A stretch of 64,000 nt of DNA, from contig NZ_RAQM01000006.1 of the NCBI RefSeq assembly GCF_003610735.1, positions 270,274 through 334,273 of the forward strand, written 5' to 3'. The translations under genes were made by a program, and so were the position numbers. This document shows positions 42,905 through 52,267 of the stretch, one piece after another (positions within the stretch are counted from its first letter, which is position 1; each line of letters begins with the position of its first letter). This DNA is from Tenacibaculum lutimaris. Its GTDB lineage: Bacteria; Bacteroidota; Bacteroidia; Flavobacteriales; Flavobacteriaceae. A model generated the notes under the pieces. The model was not told the origin of the DNA. It worked only from the letters and a program-made list of their open reading frames with translations, and did no database searches.

Positions 42905-43822
42905 ATGAAACACAAACTACTTTACATATGCTTGTTTTTAACTTCTTTTGCCTTTGCACAACAACCTCAGGTAAAAGTAGAAATTGACACAACAAACATC
43001 AGAATTGGTGAACAGTTTCAATATAAAATATCTGTTGATGAAACAGAAAATGTTATCATTCCTAAATTAGAAAACCTAAAAGGGTTGGAAGTAATTGATA
43101 CCCTAAAAATTGACACTATTGAAAACAAATTGGTTCAAAAATATATTTTAACAGGATTTGATAGTGGTGCATTTTACATTCCAAGGCAGCAAATATTTAT
43201 TAGAAACCAAGCCTATTTAACGGATAGTTTATTAGTAAATGTTACTACTGTTCCTATCGATACTACCAAGGTTAAAAAATTCCCTATTAAAGGAATTAAA
43301 GGAGAACCTTATCAGTTTGATGATTTTAAACAATACATTTGGTGGGGCGTAATAGCTATTCTAGTCATAGTACTGTTACTTTATTTCTTTGTTTTCAAAA
43401 AGAAAAAAGAACAACAAGAAAAAGTTGTTGTTCCATTATTGGCTCCTTATGAAGAAGCAATGCAAAAACTAACCGAATTAGATAAGAAATTATTGTGGCA
43501 AAATAATCAAGTAAAACAATATTACAGCGAGTTAACTGATATTATTAGGGGATATATTGAACGAGAGTTACATGTACCTGCCTTAGAAAGTACTACTGAT
43601 GAATTAATTGACATTTTAAAAGATTTTAACGATACAAAATCAATAGAAACTTCTAGAGAAATTATTGACAAATTAAAAGGTCTATTACAAGAGTCTGACT
43701 TAGTAAAATTTGCAAAGTCTAAACCTTTATCACACGAAATAGAAGAAGACCGAAAAGATGCAAAGCTTATTATAGACAATTTAAAACCTAAAAAACAAGT
43801 AGAAGAAGATGAAGTGGAATAA
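42905..43822 (+). CDS. BatD-like/DUF4381-type envelope protein (305 aa)
   Basis: Signal peptide residues 1-18 (LTSFAFAQQ). A beta-sandwich domain (VKVEIDTTNIRIGEQFQYKISV) is followed by one membrane helix near 150-172 (YIWWGVIAILVIVLLLYFFV) and a cytoplasmic helical domain (YYSELTDIIRGYIERELHVPA). This is a small version of the BatD-like domain of oxygen-tolerance clusters. It overlaps batA by fourteen bases, indicating coupling. The role within the cluster is not established. Confidence 0.85.
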   Translation: MKHKLLYICLFLTSFAFAQQPQVKVEIDTTNIRIGEQFQYKISVDETENVIIPKLENLKGLEVIDTLKIDTIENKLVQKYILTGFDSGAFYIPRQQIFIRNQAYLTDSLLVNVTTVPIDTTKVKKFPIKGIKGEPYQFDDFKQYIWWGVIAILVIVLLLYFFVFKKKKEQQEKVVVPLLAPYEEAMQKLTELDKKLLWQNNQVKQYYSELTDIIRGYIERELHVPALESTTDELIDILKDFNDTKSIETSREIIDKLKGLLQESDLVKFAKSKPLSHEIEEDRKDAKLIIDNLKPKKQVEEDEVE

Positions 43823-44816
43823 TTTTGAATTTCATAATCCTGAGTTTCTATGGTTGCTAGTATTAATTCCTTTATTAGCTTTTTGGAGTTTTTATACCCG
43901 AAAAAAAGATAGTGCAAAATTAAAAATGTCAAGCACCAAAGGTTTTAAAACACAAGGCTCTATTTTACCTAAACTAAAACCTTTACTACATTTATTACGC
44001 TTGCTAGCGTTAGCTTGTTTAATAATTGCTTTAGCCCGCCCAAGAAATGTGGCAGTTAGCAAAAAAACAAAAACAAATCGCGGTATTGATATTGTAATGG
44101 CTATTGATGTTTCAGCAAGTATGTTAGCCAAAGATTTACAACCTAACCGATTAGAAGCTTTAAAAAGAGTAGCTACCGACTTTGTCAATCGTCGTCCGAA
44201 TGACCGTATTGGTATTGTAGTATATGCAGGAGAAAGCTTTACACAAACCCCGATTACTAGTGATAAATCTATCGTAAAAAGAACCATTTCTGAAATTAAA
44301 TGGGGACAATTAGAAGATGGTACTGCTATCGGAATGGGATTAGGATCTGCTGTAAACAGATTAAAAGAAAGTAAAGCAAAAAGTAAAGTAATTATTTTGT
44401 TAACCGATGGTGTTAACAATGCTGGTTTTGTTGATCCTAAAACAGCTACCGAATTAGCGAAAGGAAACGAAATAAAAGTATACACTATTGGTATTGGAAC
44501 TAACGGAATGGCTCCTGTACCTTGGGCAAGAGACCCTAGAACAGGCAAGATTTCATTTAAAAATAAACCCGTAGAAATTGATGAAGCTCTATTAAAACAC
44601 ATCGCATCCGAGACCAATGGAAAATATTTTAGAGCCACCAATAACACTAAGTTAAAAGAGATTTACGACGAAATTGATAAGTTAGAAAAAACTAAAATCG
44701 AAGAGTTTAAATATTATAATTATTCAGAGAAATACCGTTTTTTGGTATTTCTAGCAGGAATATTTTTATTATTAGAATTCACCTTAAAAAACACCCTTTT
44801 TAAAAGTTTTATTTAA
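43809..44816 (+). CDS. batA: BatA-like von Willebrand A protein
   Basis: Two membrane helices (about 10-28 and 57-77) hold a VWA domain with the DxSxS metal site at D100, S102, S104. A last helix closes the protein near residues 317-333. The domain is likely on the periplasmic face. The 335-residue length is typical. It lies five bases before batB. Confidence 0.92.
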   Translation: MKWNNFEFHNPEFLWLLVLIPLLAFWSFYTRKKDSAKLKMSSTKGFKTQGSILPKLKPLLHLLRLLALACLIIALARPRNVAVSKKTKTNRGIDIVMAIDVSASMLAKDLQPNRLEALKRVATDFVNRRPNDRIGIVVYAGESFTQTPITSDKSIVKRTISEIKWGQLEDGTAIGMGLGSAVNRLKESKAKSKVIILLTDGVNNAGFVDPKTATELAKGNEIKVYTIGIGTNGMAPVPWARDPRTGKISFKNKPVEIDEALLKHIASETNGKYFRATNNTKLKEIYDEIDKLEKTKIEEFKYYNYSEKYRFLVFLAGIFLLLEFTLKNTLFKSFI

Positions 44817-44821
44817 ACAAA

Positions 44822-45859
44822 ATGTACAAACTAGAAGAACCAATATATTTTTATCTTTTTGCAATTATTCCAGTAATAATTGTGGTTTTCCTACTAGTTT
44901 TATGGTGGAAAAAACGAACACAAAAAAAGTTTGCTAACGAAGTTACATTGGCTAAAATAGCACCGAACACCTCAACCTTTAAATCAGTATTAAAACTTGT
45001 TTTCTTTTTAGTAGGATTATCGTTTTTAATTCTTTCGTTAGTAAACCCTAAAATGGGAACAAAATTAAAAACTGTAAAAAGAGAAGGTGTAGATGTTGTT
45101 TTTGCTCTAGACGTATCTAAAAGTATGTTGGCAGAAGATATTGCTCCTAATAGACTAGAAAAAGCAAAACAAATTATCTCTAAAACTATTGATAAATTAG
45201 GAAGTGATAGAGTTGGTATTATTATCTATGCAGGTAATGCCTATCCTCTACTACCTATTACTACCGATCATGCTGCCGCAAAAATGTTTTTGCAAAATGC
45301 AAGTCCAGATATGGTTTCTAGTCAAGGTACCGCTATCAATGAAGCTTTAAACTTAGCAAAAACTTATTATGATAACGACGAACAAACTAATCGTTTTTTA
45401 ATTATTATTTCTGATGGTGAAGATCATCAAGAAGAAACCAAACAAGTTGCTCAAAATATCGCTAACGAAGGTGTAAAAGTTTACACCGTTGGAGTGGGTA
45501 CTGAAAAAGGTGGTCCAATTCCCATCAAATTAAATGGCGCACTTATTGGTTATAAAAAAGATAGGATGGGAGAAACAGTAATTACCCAACGTAAACCTGA
45601 TGTTTTACAAGGAATTGCTGATGCTGCTGACGGACAATATTTTGATGGAAATAAAACTGAAAATCCAGTTGAAGCTATCGAAAAAATTATTGGTAATGCA
45701 CAAAAAAGCGAGTTTGAAACCAAACAATTCTCAGACTACAAAGACCAATTTCAATGGTTTGTAGCTATTGGCTTGTTATTTCTAATTCTCGACATGTTTT
45801 TGTTTGATAAGAAAACCAAATGGTTAAAGAAAGTAGATTTATTTAATGAGGAATCTTAA
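44822..45859 (+). CDS. batB: BatB-like von Willebrand A protein
   Basis: Paralogue of batA. It has N-terminal membrane helices and a DxSxS site at D97, S99, S101 in ALDVSKSMLAEDI. The C-terminal helix is at about 315-335. The pair may form a heteromer; that is inferred from duplication and adjacency. Confidence 0.92.
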   Translation: MYKLEEPIYFYLFAIIPVIIVVFLLVLWWKKRTQKKFANEVTLAKIAPNTSTFKSVLKLVFFLVGLSFLILSLVNPKMGTKLKTVKREGVDVVFALDVSKSMLAEDIAPNRLEKAKQIISKTIDKLGSDRVGIIIYAGNAYPLLPITTDHAAAKMFLQNASPDMVSSQGTAINEALNLAKTYYDNDEQTNRFLIIISDGEDHQEETKQVAQNIANEGVKVYTVGVGTEKGGPIPIKLNGALIGYKKDRMGETVITQRKPDVLQGIADAADGQYFDGNKTENPVEAIEKIIGNAQKSEFETKQFSDYKDQFQWFVAIGLLFLILDMFLFDKKTKWLKKVDLFNEES

Positions 45860-45882
45860 ATTCCATTAAGTAGTAATGTAGT

Positions 45883-46710
45883 ATGAAAAGTTTACAGCAA
45901 TTAATATTTATTCTATCTTTTATCACTTCAGCAGTGGTTAATGCACAACAAGACACGTTGAAGTTACAACGTGAAGCACGTGCTTTATTAAGAGACGGTA
46001 ACAAACTATACAACAAAGAAAAATATAGTGATGCCGCCATTGCTTATAGAAAAGCCTTAGGTAAAGATAGTAAATACGAAAAAGCAAGTTATAACTTCGG
46101 AAACACCTTATATCAAGAAAAAAAGTACAAAGAAGCTATTGAGCAATACGAAGTAACTACTAAGATCTCCAAAAATAAGATAGCTCAGGCCGAAGCTTAT
46201 CACAACATAGGCAATGCTATGATGGAAGAAAAACAATTTCAGCAAGCAGTTGAGGCATACAAAAATGCTTTACGAAGAAACCCTAATGATGATGAAACTC
46301 GTTATAACCTAGCGGTAGCTCAAAAAGAAGCCAAGAAACAAGAACAAAACAAACAGAACAATAACGACAAAGAAGACCAAAACCAAAACAATCAGAATCA
46401 ACAAAACAAAGACCAAAAGGACAACAAAGACAAGCAAAACGATAAAAACAAGGATCAAAAAGGCGACGATAAGGACAAAAAAGATGATAACCAAGATCAG
46501 AAAAACGACGATCAAAACAATCAGCAAAAACCTAATCAAGACCAAAAAGACAAACAAAACCAACAACCTAAACCTCAACAGGGTAATATGACTCCTGAGC
46601 AAATGAAGCAGTTACTAGAGAGTTTAAATAATGAGGAAAATAAAACACAAAAGAAAATAAATGCGCAAAAATCAAAAGGAAGAAAAGTAAAACAAGAAAA
46701 AGACTGGTAA
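45883..46710 (+). CDS. batC: BatC-like TPR protein with Asn/Gln/Lys/Asp-rich region
   Basis: Exported: signal peptide ends SAVVNAQQ. TPR repeats occupy about 30-145 (KLYNKEKYSDAAIAYRKALG). Then comes a low-complexity region of about 80 residues rich in N, Q, K and D (about 150-235), which may be an unstructured linker. The C-terminal MTPEQMKQLLESLNNEENKT is a BatC-like end. Its role in the cluster is probably scaffolding through TPR-mediated contacts. Confidence 0.88.
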   Translation: MKSLQQLIFILSFITSAVVNAQQDTLKLQREARALLRDGNKLYNKEKYSDAAIAYRKALGKDSKYEKASYNFGNTLYQEKKYKEAIEQYEVTTKISKNKIAQAEAYHNIGNAMMEEKQFQQAVEAYKNALRRNPNDDETRYNLAVAQKEAKKQEQNKQNNNDKEDQNQNNQNQQNKDQKDNKDKQNDKNKDQKGDDKDKKDDNQDQKNDDQNNQQKPNQDQKDKQNQQPKPQQGNMTPEQMKQLLESLNNEENKTQKKINAQKSKGRKVKQEKDW

Positions 46711-46757
46711 TTTTTTCAGTTGTTAAAATCTTAATTATTTTTAGGCATTTTTGAAAA

Positions 46758-48527
46758 ATGAATATGAAGTTGAAAGTATATATAACGTTATTAGTTAGTT
46801 TTATAACAATTGCCATTAGTGCACAAGACGCTGCATTAACGGCTACGGTTAGTAAAAACAAATTGGGAGTTAACCAGCGATTACGTATTGAGTTTTCAAT
46901 TAACAAACAAGGAGGCGACAACTTTACCCCACCAAACTTTACTAATTTTAAAATAGTTGGTGGCCCTAGCCAATCAGTAAGTCAATCTTGGATTAATGGT
47001 AAAGTTTCTTTTAACCAATCCTACACTTTTATTCTTCAACCATTACAAAAAGGAGAATTTAACATTCCTTCTGCAAGCATTGAAATAGAAGGAAAAACCA
47101 TTAAATCTAATCCTATAAAAATTATTGTATTAGATGCTATAGACATCCCTAAAAACCCAAATGACCCTAGTTATATTGCCGAACAAAACATTCATTTAGT
47201 TGCAGAAGTTTCTAAATCACAGCCCTATGTTGGTGAAGGAGTTTATATAGAATATCGTTTATATGTTAGCGATAATGTAAGCATTTATGATTTTGGGGTT
47301 ACAGAGGCACCGCAATACAATGGCTTTTGGAATCAAGAAATAAAAGTTAATGGAACTCCAGTAAAAATAGGTACTTATAACGGAGAACGTCATCGTTACG
47401 CTGTTTTACACAAAGCATTATTAATTCCTACAACTTCAGGTAAACTGACAATAGATCCAATGAAAATGGATATTGTCGTAGCTGTACCTACTGGAAAAGC
47501 AGACTTCTTTGGAAACTTAATTACACGTCAAATCCGTAAAGAGTTTTCTTCAGCAAAAAAAGTAATTAACGCTAAAGCATTACCACTTCAAAATAAACCT
47601 GAAGATTTTACAGGCGCTGTTGGTCAGTTTTCTTTTGATGTTTCCCTTAGTAAAAACACCTTAAAAGCAAACGAATCATCTCAAATTAGAGTTGCTGTTA
47701 ATGGAAAAGGAAACTTGAAACTATTTGAACTTCCTAAAATTGAAACTCCTAAAGAACTAGAGGTGTACCAACCTGAAAGAAAAGAAAGTGTTAGTGTTCT
47801 TTCTGATGGTTTAAAAGGATCAGTTACTGATAGCTATACAGTAGTTCCAGAATATAAAGGGAAATACAAAATTCCTAAAGTTAGTTTTTCTTACTTCAAT
47901 CCTAAAGAAAAAGTATACCAAACCATAACTACAGATGATTTATATGTTGATGTGTTAGAGGGAAAAGAAATTACTACAAATTCTGATAATAATGCTGCAA
48001 TTAAACAAGACGTAAAAGTTACGGGTAGTGATTTTAGGTATATTCAAACATCAACTAGTTTTCAACCTAAACAAAGAGAAGATTTCTTTAAATCAATCAT
48101 ATTTTATATTCTTTTATTAGTTCCAATCTTAGCGATTCCTGTTGGAATATTTATTCATAAGAAAAAAGAAGAACGCGATGGCGATGTTATAGGAAACAAA
48201 CTACGAAAAGCTGATAAACTGGCTAAAAAATACTTATCAGAAGCTCAAAAACAATTAGGCAATAAAGAAGCTTTTTACGAAGCGTTAGAAAGAGCCCTAC
48301 ACAATTATTTAAAAGCAAAATTAAACGTAGAAACTTCTGATATTAGTCGTGAGAAAATCACTGAATTATTAGCTAATAAGAATGTTGATAGCACAACAAT
48401 ACATAGTTTTATTGATGTTTTTAATGATTGTGATTTTGCTAGATACACTCCTATTACCAATGTACAAATGAAAGAAGAGTACGAAAAGGCAAAACAATTA
48501 ATAACGCAATTAGACCGACAATTATAA
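46758..48527 (+). CDS. batD: BatD-family oxygen-tolerance protein (589 aa)
   Basis: Signal peptide ends ISAQD. The periplasmic beta-rich part has RIEFSINKQGGDNFTPPNF and repeated Ig-like domains (FSFDVSLSKNTLKANESSQI). One membrane helix is at about 445-465 (IIFYILLLVPILAIPVGIFI), with a short cytoplasmic tail. BatD family members are required for oxygen tolerance in Bacteroides; the mechanism is not known. Its last base overlaps batE (TAATG). Confidence 0.92.
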   Translation: MNMKLKVYITLLVSFITIAISAQDAALTATVSKNKLGVNQRLRIEFSINKQGGDNFTPPNFTNFKIVGGPSQSVSQSWINGKVSFNQSYTFILQPLQKGEFNIPSASIEIEGKTIKSNPIKIIVLDAIDIPKNPNDPSYIAEQNIHLVAEVSKSQPYVGEGVYIEYRLYVSDNVSIYDFGVTEAPQYNGFWNQEIKVNGTPVKIGTYNGERHRYAVLHKALLIPTTSGKLTIDPMKMDIVVAVPTGKADFFGNLITRQIRKEFSSAKKVINAKALPLQNKPEDFTGAVGQFSFDVSLSKNTLKANESSQIRVAVNGKGNLKLFELPKIETPKELEVYQPERKESVSVLSDGLKGSVTDSYTVVPEYKGKYKIPKVSFSYFNPKEKVYQTITTDDLYVDVLEGKEITTNSDNNAAIKQDVKVTGSDFRYIQTSTSFQPKQREDFFKSIIFYILLLVPILAIPVGIFIHKKKEERDGDVIGNKLRKADKLAKKYLSEAQKQLGNKEAFYEALERALHNYLKAKLNVETSDISREKITELLANKNVDSTTIHSFIDVFNDCDFARYTPITNVQMKEEYEKAKQLITQLDRQL

Positions 48528-49279
48528 TGAAAAAGCTAGCTATATTATTATTCTTATTGGTGTCATTTAGTACGTTAGCACAAAACACCAACGATTTATT
48601 TTCAAATGCAAATTCTTTGTATAAAGAAGGTAATTATGATGAGGCAATTAAATTATATAAGCAAATTGAAAGTCAAAACATTGCTTCTTCTGAACTATAT
48701 TACAACTTAGGAAACTGTTATTATAAACTTAACAAAGTAGCTCCTACAATTTATAATTACGAAAAAGCATTACAACTAAACCCTTTAAACGAAGACGCTA
48801 AAAACAATTTAATTTTAGCTAAACGATTAACTTTAGATAGAATTGAAGCCTTACCTAAATCAGTATTTCAAAAATTTAATAAAAATTATTTACAAAAGCT
48901 TACTTATAACGCTTGGGCTATCGTTACTGTAGTAATATCTTTTATTGCTTCAATATTGTTTTTACTTTTTTATTTTGCTTACAGTCCTAACAAGAAAAGA
49001 CTTTATTTTTCAACAAGCATCATCTCTTTTTTACTTTTAATAATTTCAATTACCATTACTTATTCACAGTACAGTCAGTCTAAAAACACGGTTGAGGCTA
49101 TCATTTTTACAGAAGAAATTTCTATTAAGAATGAACCTATTTCTAATTCAGACGATGTTTTCAGTTTACATGAAGGAACTAAAGTTTTTATTTTAGATTC
49201 GGTAGACAATTGGAAGAAAATAAAACTAGCTGATGGGAAGATAGGTTGGACTCAATCTAAAAATTTAAAAGAATTATAA
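48527..49279 (+). CDS. batE: BatE-like protein with TPR and C-terminal SH3-like domain
   Basis: Signal peptide ends STLAQN. TPR repeats (SLYKEGNYDEAIKLYKQIE, YYNLGNCYYKLNK) are followed by two membrane helices (about 128-185). The last 60 residues read TKVFILDSVDNWKKIKLADG, typical of an extracytoplasmic SH3-like fold. Topology suggests a periplasmic TPR plus SH3 part in the envelope. It ends the Bat cluster. Confidence 0.9.
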   Translation: MKKLAILLFLLVSFSTLAQNTNDLFSNANSLYKEGNYDEAIKLYKQIESQNIASSELYYNLGNCYYKLNKVAPTIYNYEKALQLNPLNEDAKNNLILAKRLTLDRIEALPKSVFQKFNKNYLQKLTYNAWAIVTVVISFIASILFLLFYFAYSPNKKRLYFSTSIISFLLLIISITITYSQYSQSKNTVEAIIFTEEISIKNEPISNSDDVFSLHEGTKVFILDSVDNWKKIKLADGKIGWTQSKNLKEL

Positions 49280-49302
49280 CATTTTAGCTTTAAAAAAATA
49301 AT

Positions 49303-49310
49303 TACTTTTG
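49303..49310 (+). promoter_or_regulatory. -7 promoter box of the gene at 49338
   Basis: TACTTTTG on the plus strand, 27 bases upstream of the TTG start. Confidence 0.5.
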
Positions 49311-49337
49311 CAGCTGAACTTATAATAGTTATATCGA

Positions 49338-49637
49338 TTGAAGTCTAAAATCGCCATATTTTTTGTTGTACTATTCGTAGGAATCATTGTTGCTCCTTCG
49401 ATAATTACGTTGGTAGATAAAGACCAAGATATTACTATCTTCTTAAGTTTAAGTGAAGAAGAAGAAAACACAAAACATGTTAAGGTTGCAGAATTAAAAG
49501 CTCATCCTAACGGTGATTACACTTCTTTTTTATACAGAACTATTCAAAAAAAGAAAAACGTACGTTTTGAATCTAAAAACTATGTTTCTCAGTACCCTAA
49601 AATTCTAACTCCACCTCCCGAGTTTTTTACTGCTTAA
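49338..49637 (+). CDS. Small envelope protein of unknown function (99 aa), TTG start
   Basis: The N-terminus is one hydrophobic segment (IAIFFVVLFVGIIVAPSIIT), then an acidic region (SLSEEEENTKHV), and it ends in a proline-rich TPPPEFFTA. Likely anchored in the inner membrane. The only usual start in the frame is the TTG at 49338, twelve bases after a stop. The strong promoter box upstream and the coding-like composition support it as a gene. Family not recognised. Confidence 0.55.
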   Translation: MKSKIAIFFVVLFVGIIVAPSIITLVDKDQDITIFLSLSEEEENTKHVKVAELKAHPNGDYTSFLYRTIQKKKNVRFESKNYVSQYPKILTPPPEFFTA

Positions 49638-49822
49638 TTTTTTGACTAATTATTTCATGGAATAAAACTCCGTGTGACATTTAGTATCTAAAAATATCGT
49701 TGTTTGGACGAAGATTTAATAAGTTTTCGTACCCAAAACTTAAATAAGTAAAATAATTCATTTATAATTTTAAAAATACACTCTAAATTTTCATTTGGAG
49801 TATCAAAATATACACATATATT

Positions 49823-51403
49823 ATGTTTAAAACTATTAAAAGCGACTTGCCTGCAAGTATCGTCGTATTCTTTGTTGCTTTACCTTTATGTTTAGGTATT
49901 GCCTTAGCTAGTGGAGCCCCTCTTTTTTCAGGAGTAATTGCAGGAATTGTTGGAGGTGTTGTAGTTGGAGCCATTAGTGGTTCTAAAATTGGAGTTAGTG
50001 GACCTGCTGCTGGTTTAGCAGCTATTGTATTAACAGCTATTGCTTCTTTAGGAGGTTATGAAAACTTTTTAGTAGCTGTAGTTTTAGGAGGTATTATTCA
50101 AATTCTTTTTGGAATTCTTAAAGCTGGTGTAATCGGATATTATTTCCCTTCATCTGTAATTAAAGGAATGCTTACTGGTATTGGAGTTATCATTATTTTA
50201 AAACAAATTCCTCACTTCTTCGGATATGATGCTGAACCAGAAGGAGCGGATAGTTTTATTGAATCATCTGGTGAAAATACATTTTCTGCAATCTTTAATA
50301 TTGTAGATAATATTACAATGGGGTCAATGGTTATTGGTTTTATCGGATTAGCTATTTTAATCCTTTGGGATAAAGTTTTAAGTAAAAAAGGTAAAATATT
50401 TCATATAATCCAAGGTCCATTAGTTGCTGTTGTTAGTGGTATTATTTTCTTTACTCTTACTCAAGGAGACGGAACATTAGCAATTCAAGCTTCTCACTTA
50501 GTAAGCGTACCAATTCCTGAAAGTGTAGATTCATTCTTAGCTCAATTTACTTTCCCTAATTTTAGCGCTATTACCAATTATGAAGTTTGGGTAACTGCGT
50601 TTACTATTGCTTTAGTAGCTAGTTTAGAAACTTTACTTTGTGTTGAAGCTACTGATAAATTAGACCCTGAAAAAAATGTAACCCCAACCAATAGAGAATT
50701 AGTTGCTCAAGGAACAGGAAACATTTTATCTGGTTTAATCGGTGGTTTACCTATTACGCAAGTAATTGTAAGAAGTTCAGCAAACATCCAATCTGGAGGT
50801 AAATCTAAAATGTCTGCTATTATTCACGGTTTATTATTATTAATATCGGTAATCTTAATTCCAACTTTATTAAATAAAATACCTTTATCAGTTTTAGCAG
50901 CTATTTTACTTGTAGTAGGTTACAAATTAGCAAAACCAAGCTTATTTAAGCAAATGTATGCTTTAGGATGGAAGCAATTTGTACCATTCATTATAACAGT
51001 TTTAGGTATAGTTTTTACCGATTTATTAACTGGTATCTCATTAGGTTTAGCAGTAGGAGTTGTTGTTATTTTAATTAAGAGCTACCAAAACTCACACTTC
51101 TTACACATTGAAGACAAGAGTAATGGTGCACACAAAATAAAAATGACACTTGCTGAGGAAGTAACTTTCTTTAACAAAGGCGCTATCTTAAAAGAATTAG
51201 ATAGTTTACCTAGAGATACGTATTTAGAGCTAGATGTACGCAAGACAAGATATTTAGACAATGATATTGTTGAAATATTAGAAGATTTCGCCGTTAAAGC
51301 CAAAGAAAGAAATATTAATATTAAACTTATTTCTGAACGTGGTGAGGTTGAAAATCCAGATAGCTTTATTCAGTTCTTCAAATTAAGACCGAAAGTAGCA
51401 TAA
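49823..51403 (+). CDS. SulP-family anion transporter, probably bicarbonate-type
   Basis: Membrane transporter of 526 residues. The SulP start (VVFFVALPLCLGIALASGAP) is followed by about ten helices, among them GISGPAAGLAAIVLTAIA-type strings, and a C-terminal STAS-like domain (TRYLDNDIVEILEDFAVKAKE). Many family members transport sulfate; others move bicarbonate. Two carbonic anhydrase genes follow in the same direction, which favours bicarbonate. Na+ coupling cannot be decided. Confidence 0.93.
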   Translation: MFKTIKSDLPASIVVFFVALPLCLGIALASGAPLFSGVIAGIVGGVVVGAISGSKIGVSGPAAGLAAIVLTAIASLGGYENFLVAVVLGGIIQILFGILKAGVIGYYFPSSVIKGMLTGIGVIIILKQIPHFFGYDAEPEGADSFIESSGENTFSAIFNIVDNITMGSMVIGFIGLAILILWDKVLSKKGKIFHIIQGPLVAVVSGIIFFTLTQGDGTLAIQASHLVSVPIPESVDSFLAQFTFPNFSAITNYEVWVTAFTIALVASLETLLCVEATDKLDPEKNVTPTNRELVAQGTGNILSGLIGGLPITQVIVRSSANIQSGGKSKMSAIIHGLLLLISVILIPTLLNKIPLSVLAAILLVVGYKLAKPSLFKQMYALGWKQFVPFIITVLGIVFTDLLTGISLGLAVGVVVILIKSYQNSHFLHIEDKSNGAHKIKMTLAEEVTFFNKGAILKELDSLPRDTYLELDVRKTRYLDNDIVEILEDFAVKAKERNINIKLISERGEVENPDSFIQFFKLRPKVA

Positions 51404-51497
51404 TACATTTAAAAAATACTATACTAAGAATACCTCACATAAAGTATAATTAGTATTCATTAAAAAGACATAAATAATTTTATAAAAAATATAAATC

Positions 51498-52127
51498 ATG
51501 AAAGCACATACTAAAGAAACTCAAGCTACTATGACTCCTGAAAAGTCATTACAATATTTAAAAGAAGGAAATTTAAGATTTCAAAATAACTTAAAAGCAA
51601 ACCGTAACTTATTAGAGCAAGTTAACGATACCAGAGAAGGTCAATTTCCTTTTGCTACTATTTTAAGTTGTATCGATTCTAGAGTTTCTGCTGAATTAGT
51701 TTTCGACCAAGGTTTAGGAGATATTTTTAGCGCAAGAATTGCAGGTAACTTTGTAAACGAAGATATTTTAGGTAGCATGGAGTTTGCTTGTAAATTAGCT
51801 GGTACTAAATTAATCGTAGTATTAGGACACACAAGTTGTGGTGCCGTTAAAGGAGCTTGTGATAATGCTGAGTTAGGTAACTTAACCTCTATGTTAGCTA
51901 AGATTAAGCCAGCTGTAGAAGCTGTAACTGAGCCTAAAGATGAAAATTTAAGAAACTCATCTAACATCGAGTTTGTAAATAACGTTGCTGAAAAGAACGT
52001 GCAATTAACAATTGACAGAATTTTAAACGAAAGTGAAGTGCTAGCAGATATGCATAAAAACGGTGAGATTATGATCGTTGGAGCTATGTACAACATTGAA
52101 GACGGTGCTGTTACTTTTTTCGAATAA
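51498..52127 (+). CDS. Beta-carbonic anhydrase 1
   Basis: Zinc enzyme of 209 residues that interconverts CO2 and bicarbonate. Zinc ligands: C58 (SCIDSRVS), H111 and C114 (GHTSCGAVKGAC); D60 is the active-site aspartate. It is 94 bases after the SulP gene and likely in its operon. A terminator follows. Confidence 0.94.
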   Translation: MKAHTKETQATMTPEKSLQYLKEGNLRFQNNLKANRNLLEQVNDTREGQFPFATILSCIDSRVSAELVFDQGLGDIFSARIAGNFVNEDILGSMEFACKLAGTKLIVVLGHTSCGAVKGACDNAELGNLTSMLAKIKPAVEAVTEPKDENLRNSSNIEFVNNVAEKNVQLTIDRILNESEVLADMHKNGEIMIVGAMYNIEDGAVTFFE

Positions 52128-52154
52128 AAATCTCCCCTCTTGATTTTACACCAC

Positions 52155-52188
52155 AAAGAGAATCTAAATTTAATTTTAGATTCTCTTT
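52155..52188. terminator. Terminator after carbonic anhydrase 1
   Basis: Arms 52155-52168 and 52175-52188 (AAAGAGAATCTAAA / TTTAGATTCTCTTT) around loop TTTAAT, followed by a T-run. Confidence 0.85.
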
Positions 52189-52267
52189 TTTTATTAACTT
52201 CGGAAATTATTTTTTTCTCGTTAATTAGAAACGATAAAAACTCTTCTAATAAACAATACTTACAACT

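Noticed and set aside
43892..44647. 251-codon minus-strand frame opposite batA
   Set aside because: Complete shadow of the well-supported VWA protein BatA; composition reflects the antisense reading.
46309..46602. Minus-strand Val/Leu-rich frame opposite batC
   Set aside because: The opposite strand of the Asn/Gln/Lys/Asp low-complexity region naturally reads as V/L/I; not a membrane protein.
40963..49279. A novel defence or toxin system built from the MoxR, VWA and TPR genes
   Set aside because: The gene order and domains match the known MoxR/Bat cluster of Bacteroidota; no nuclease or effector domain is present.
51641..52156. 171-codon minus-strand frame opposite carbonic anhydrase 1
   Set aside because: Shadow of the beta-carbonic anhydrase and its 3' region; no independent support.
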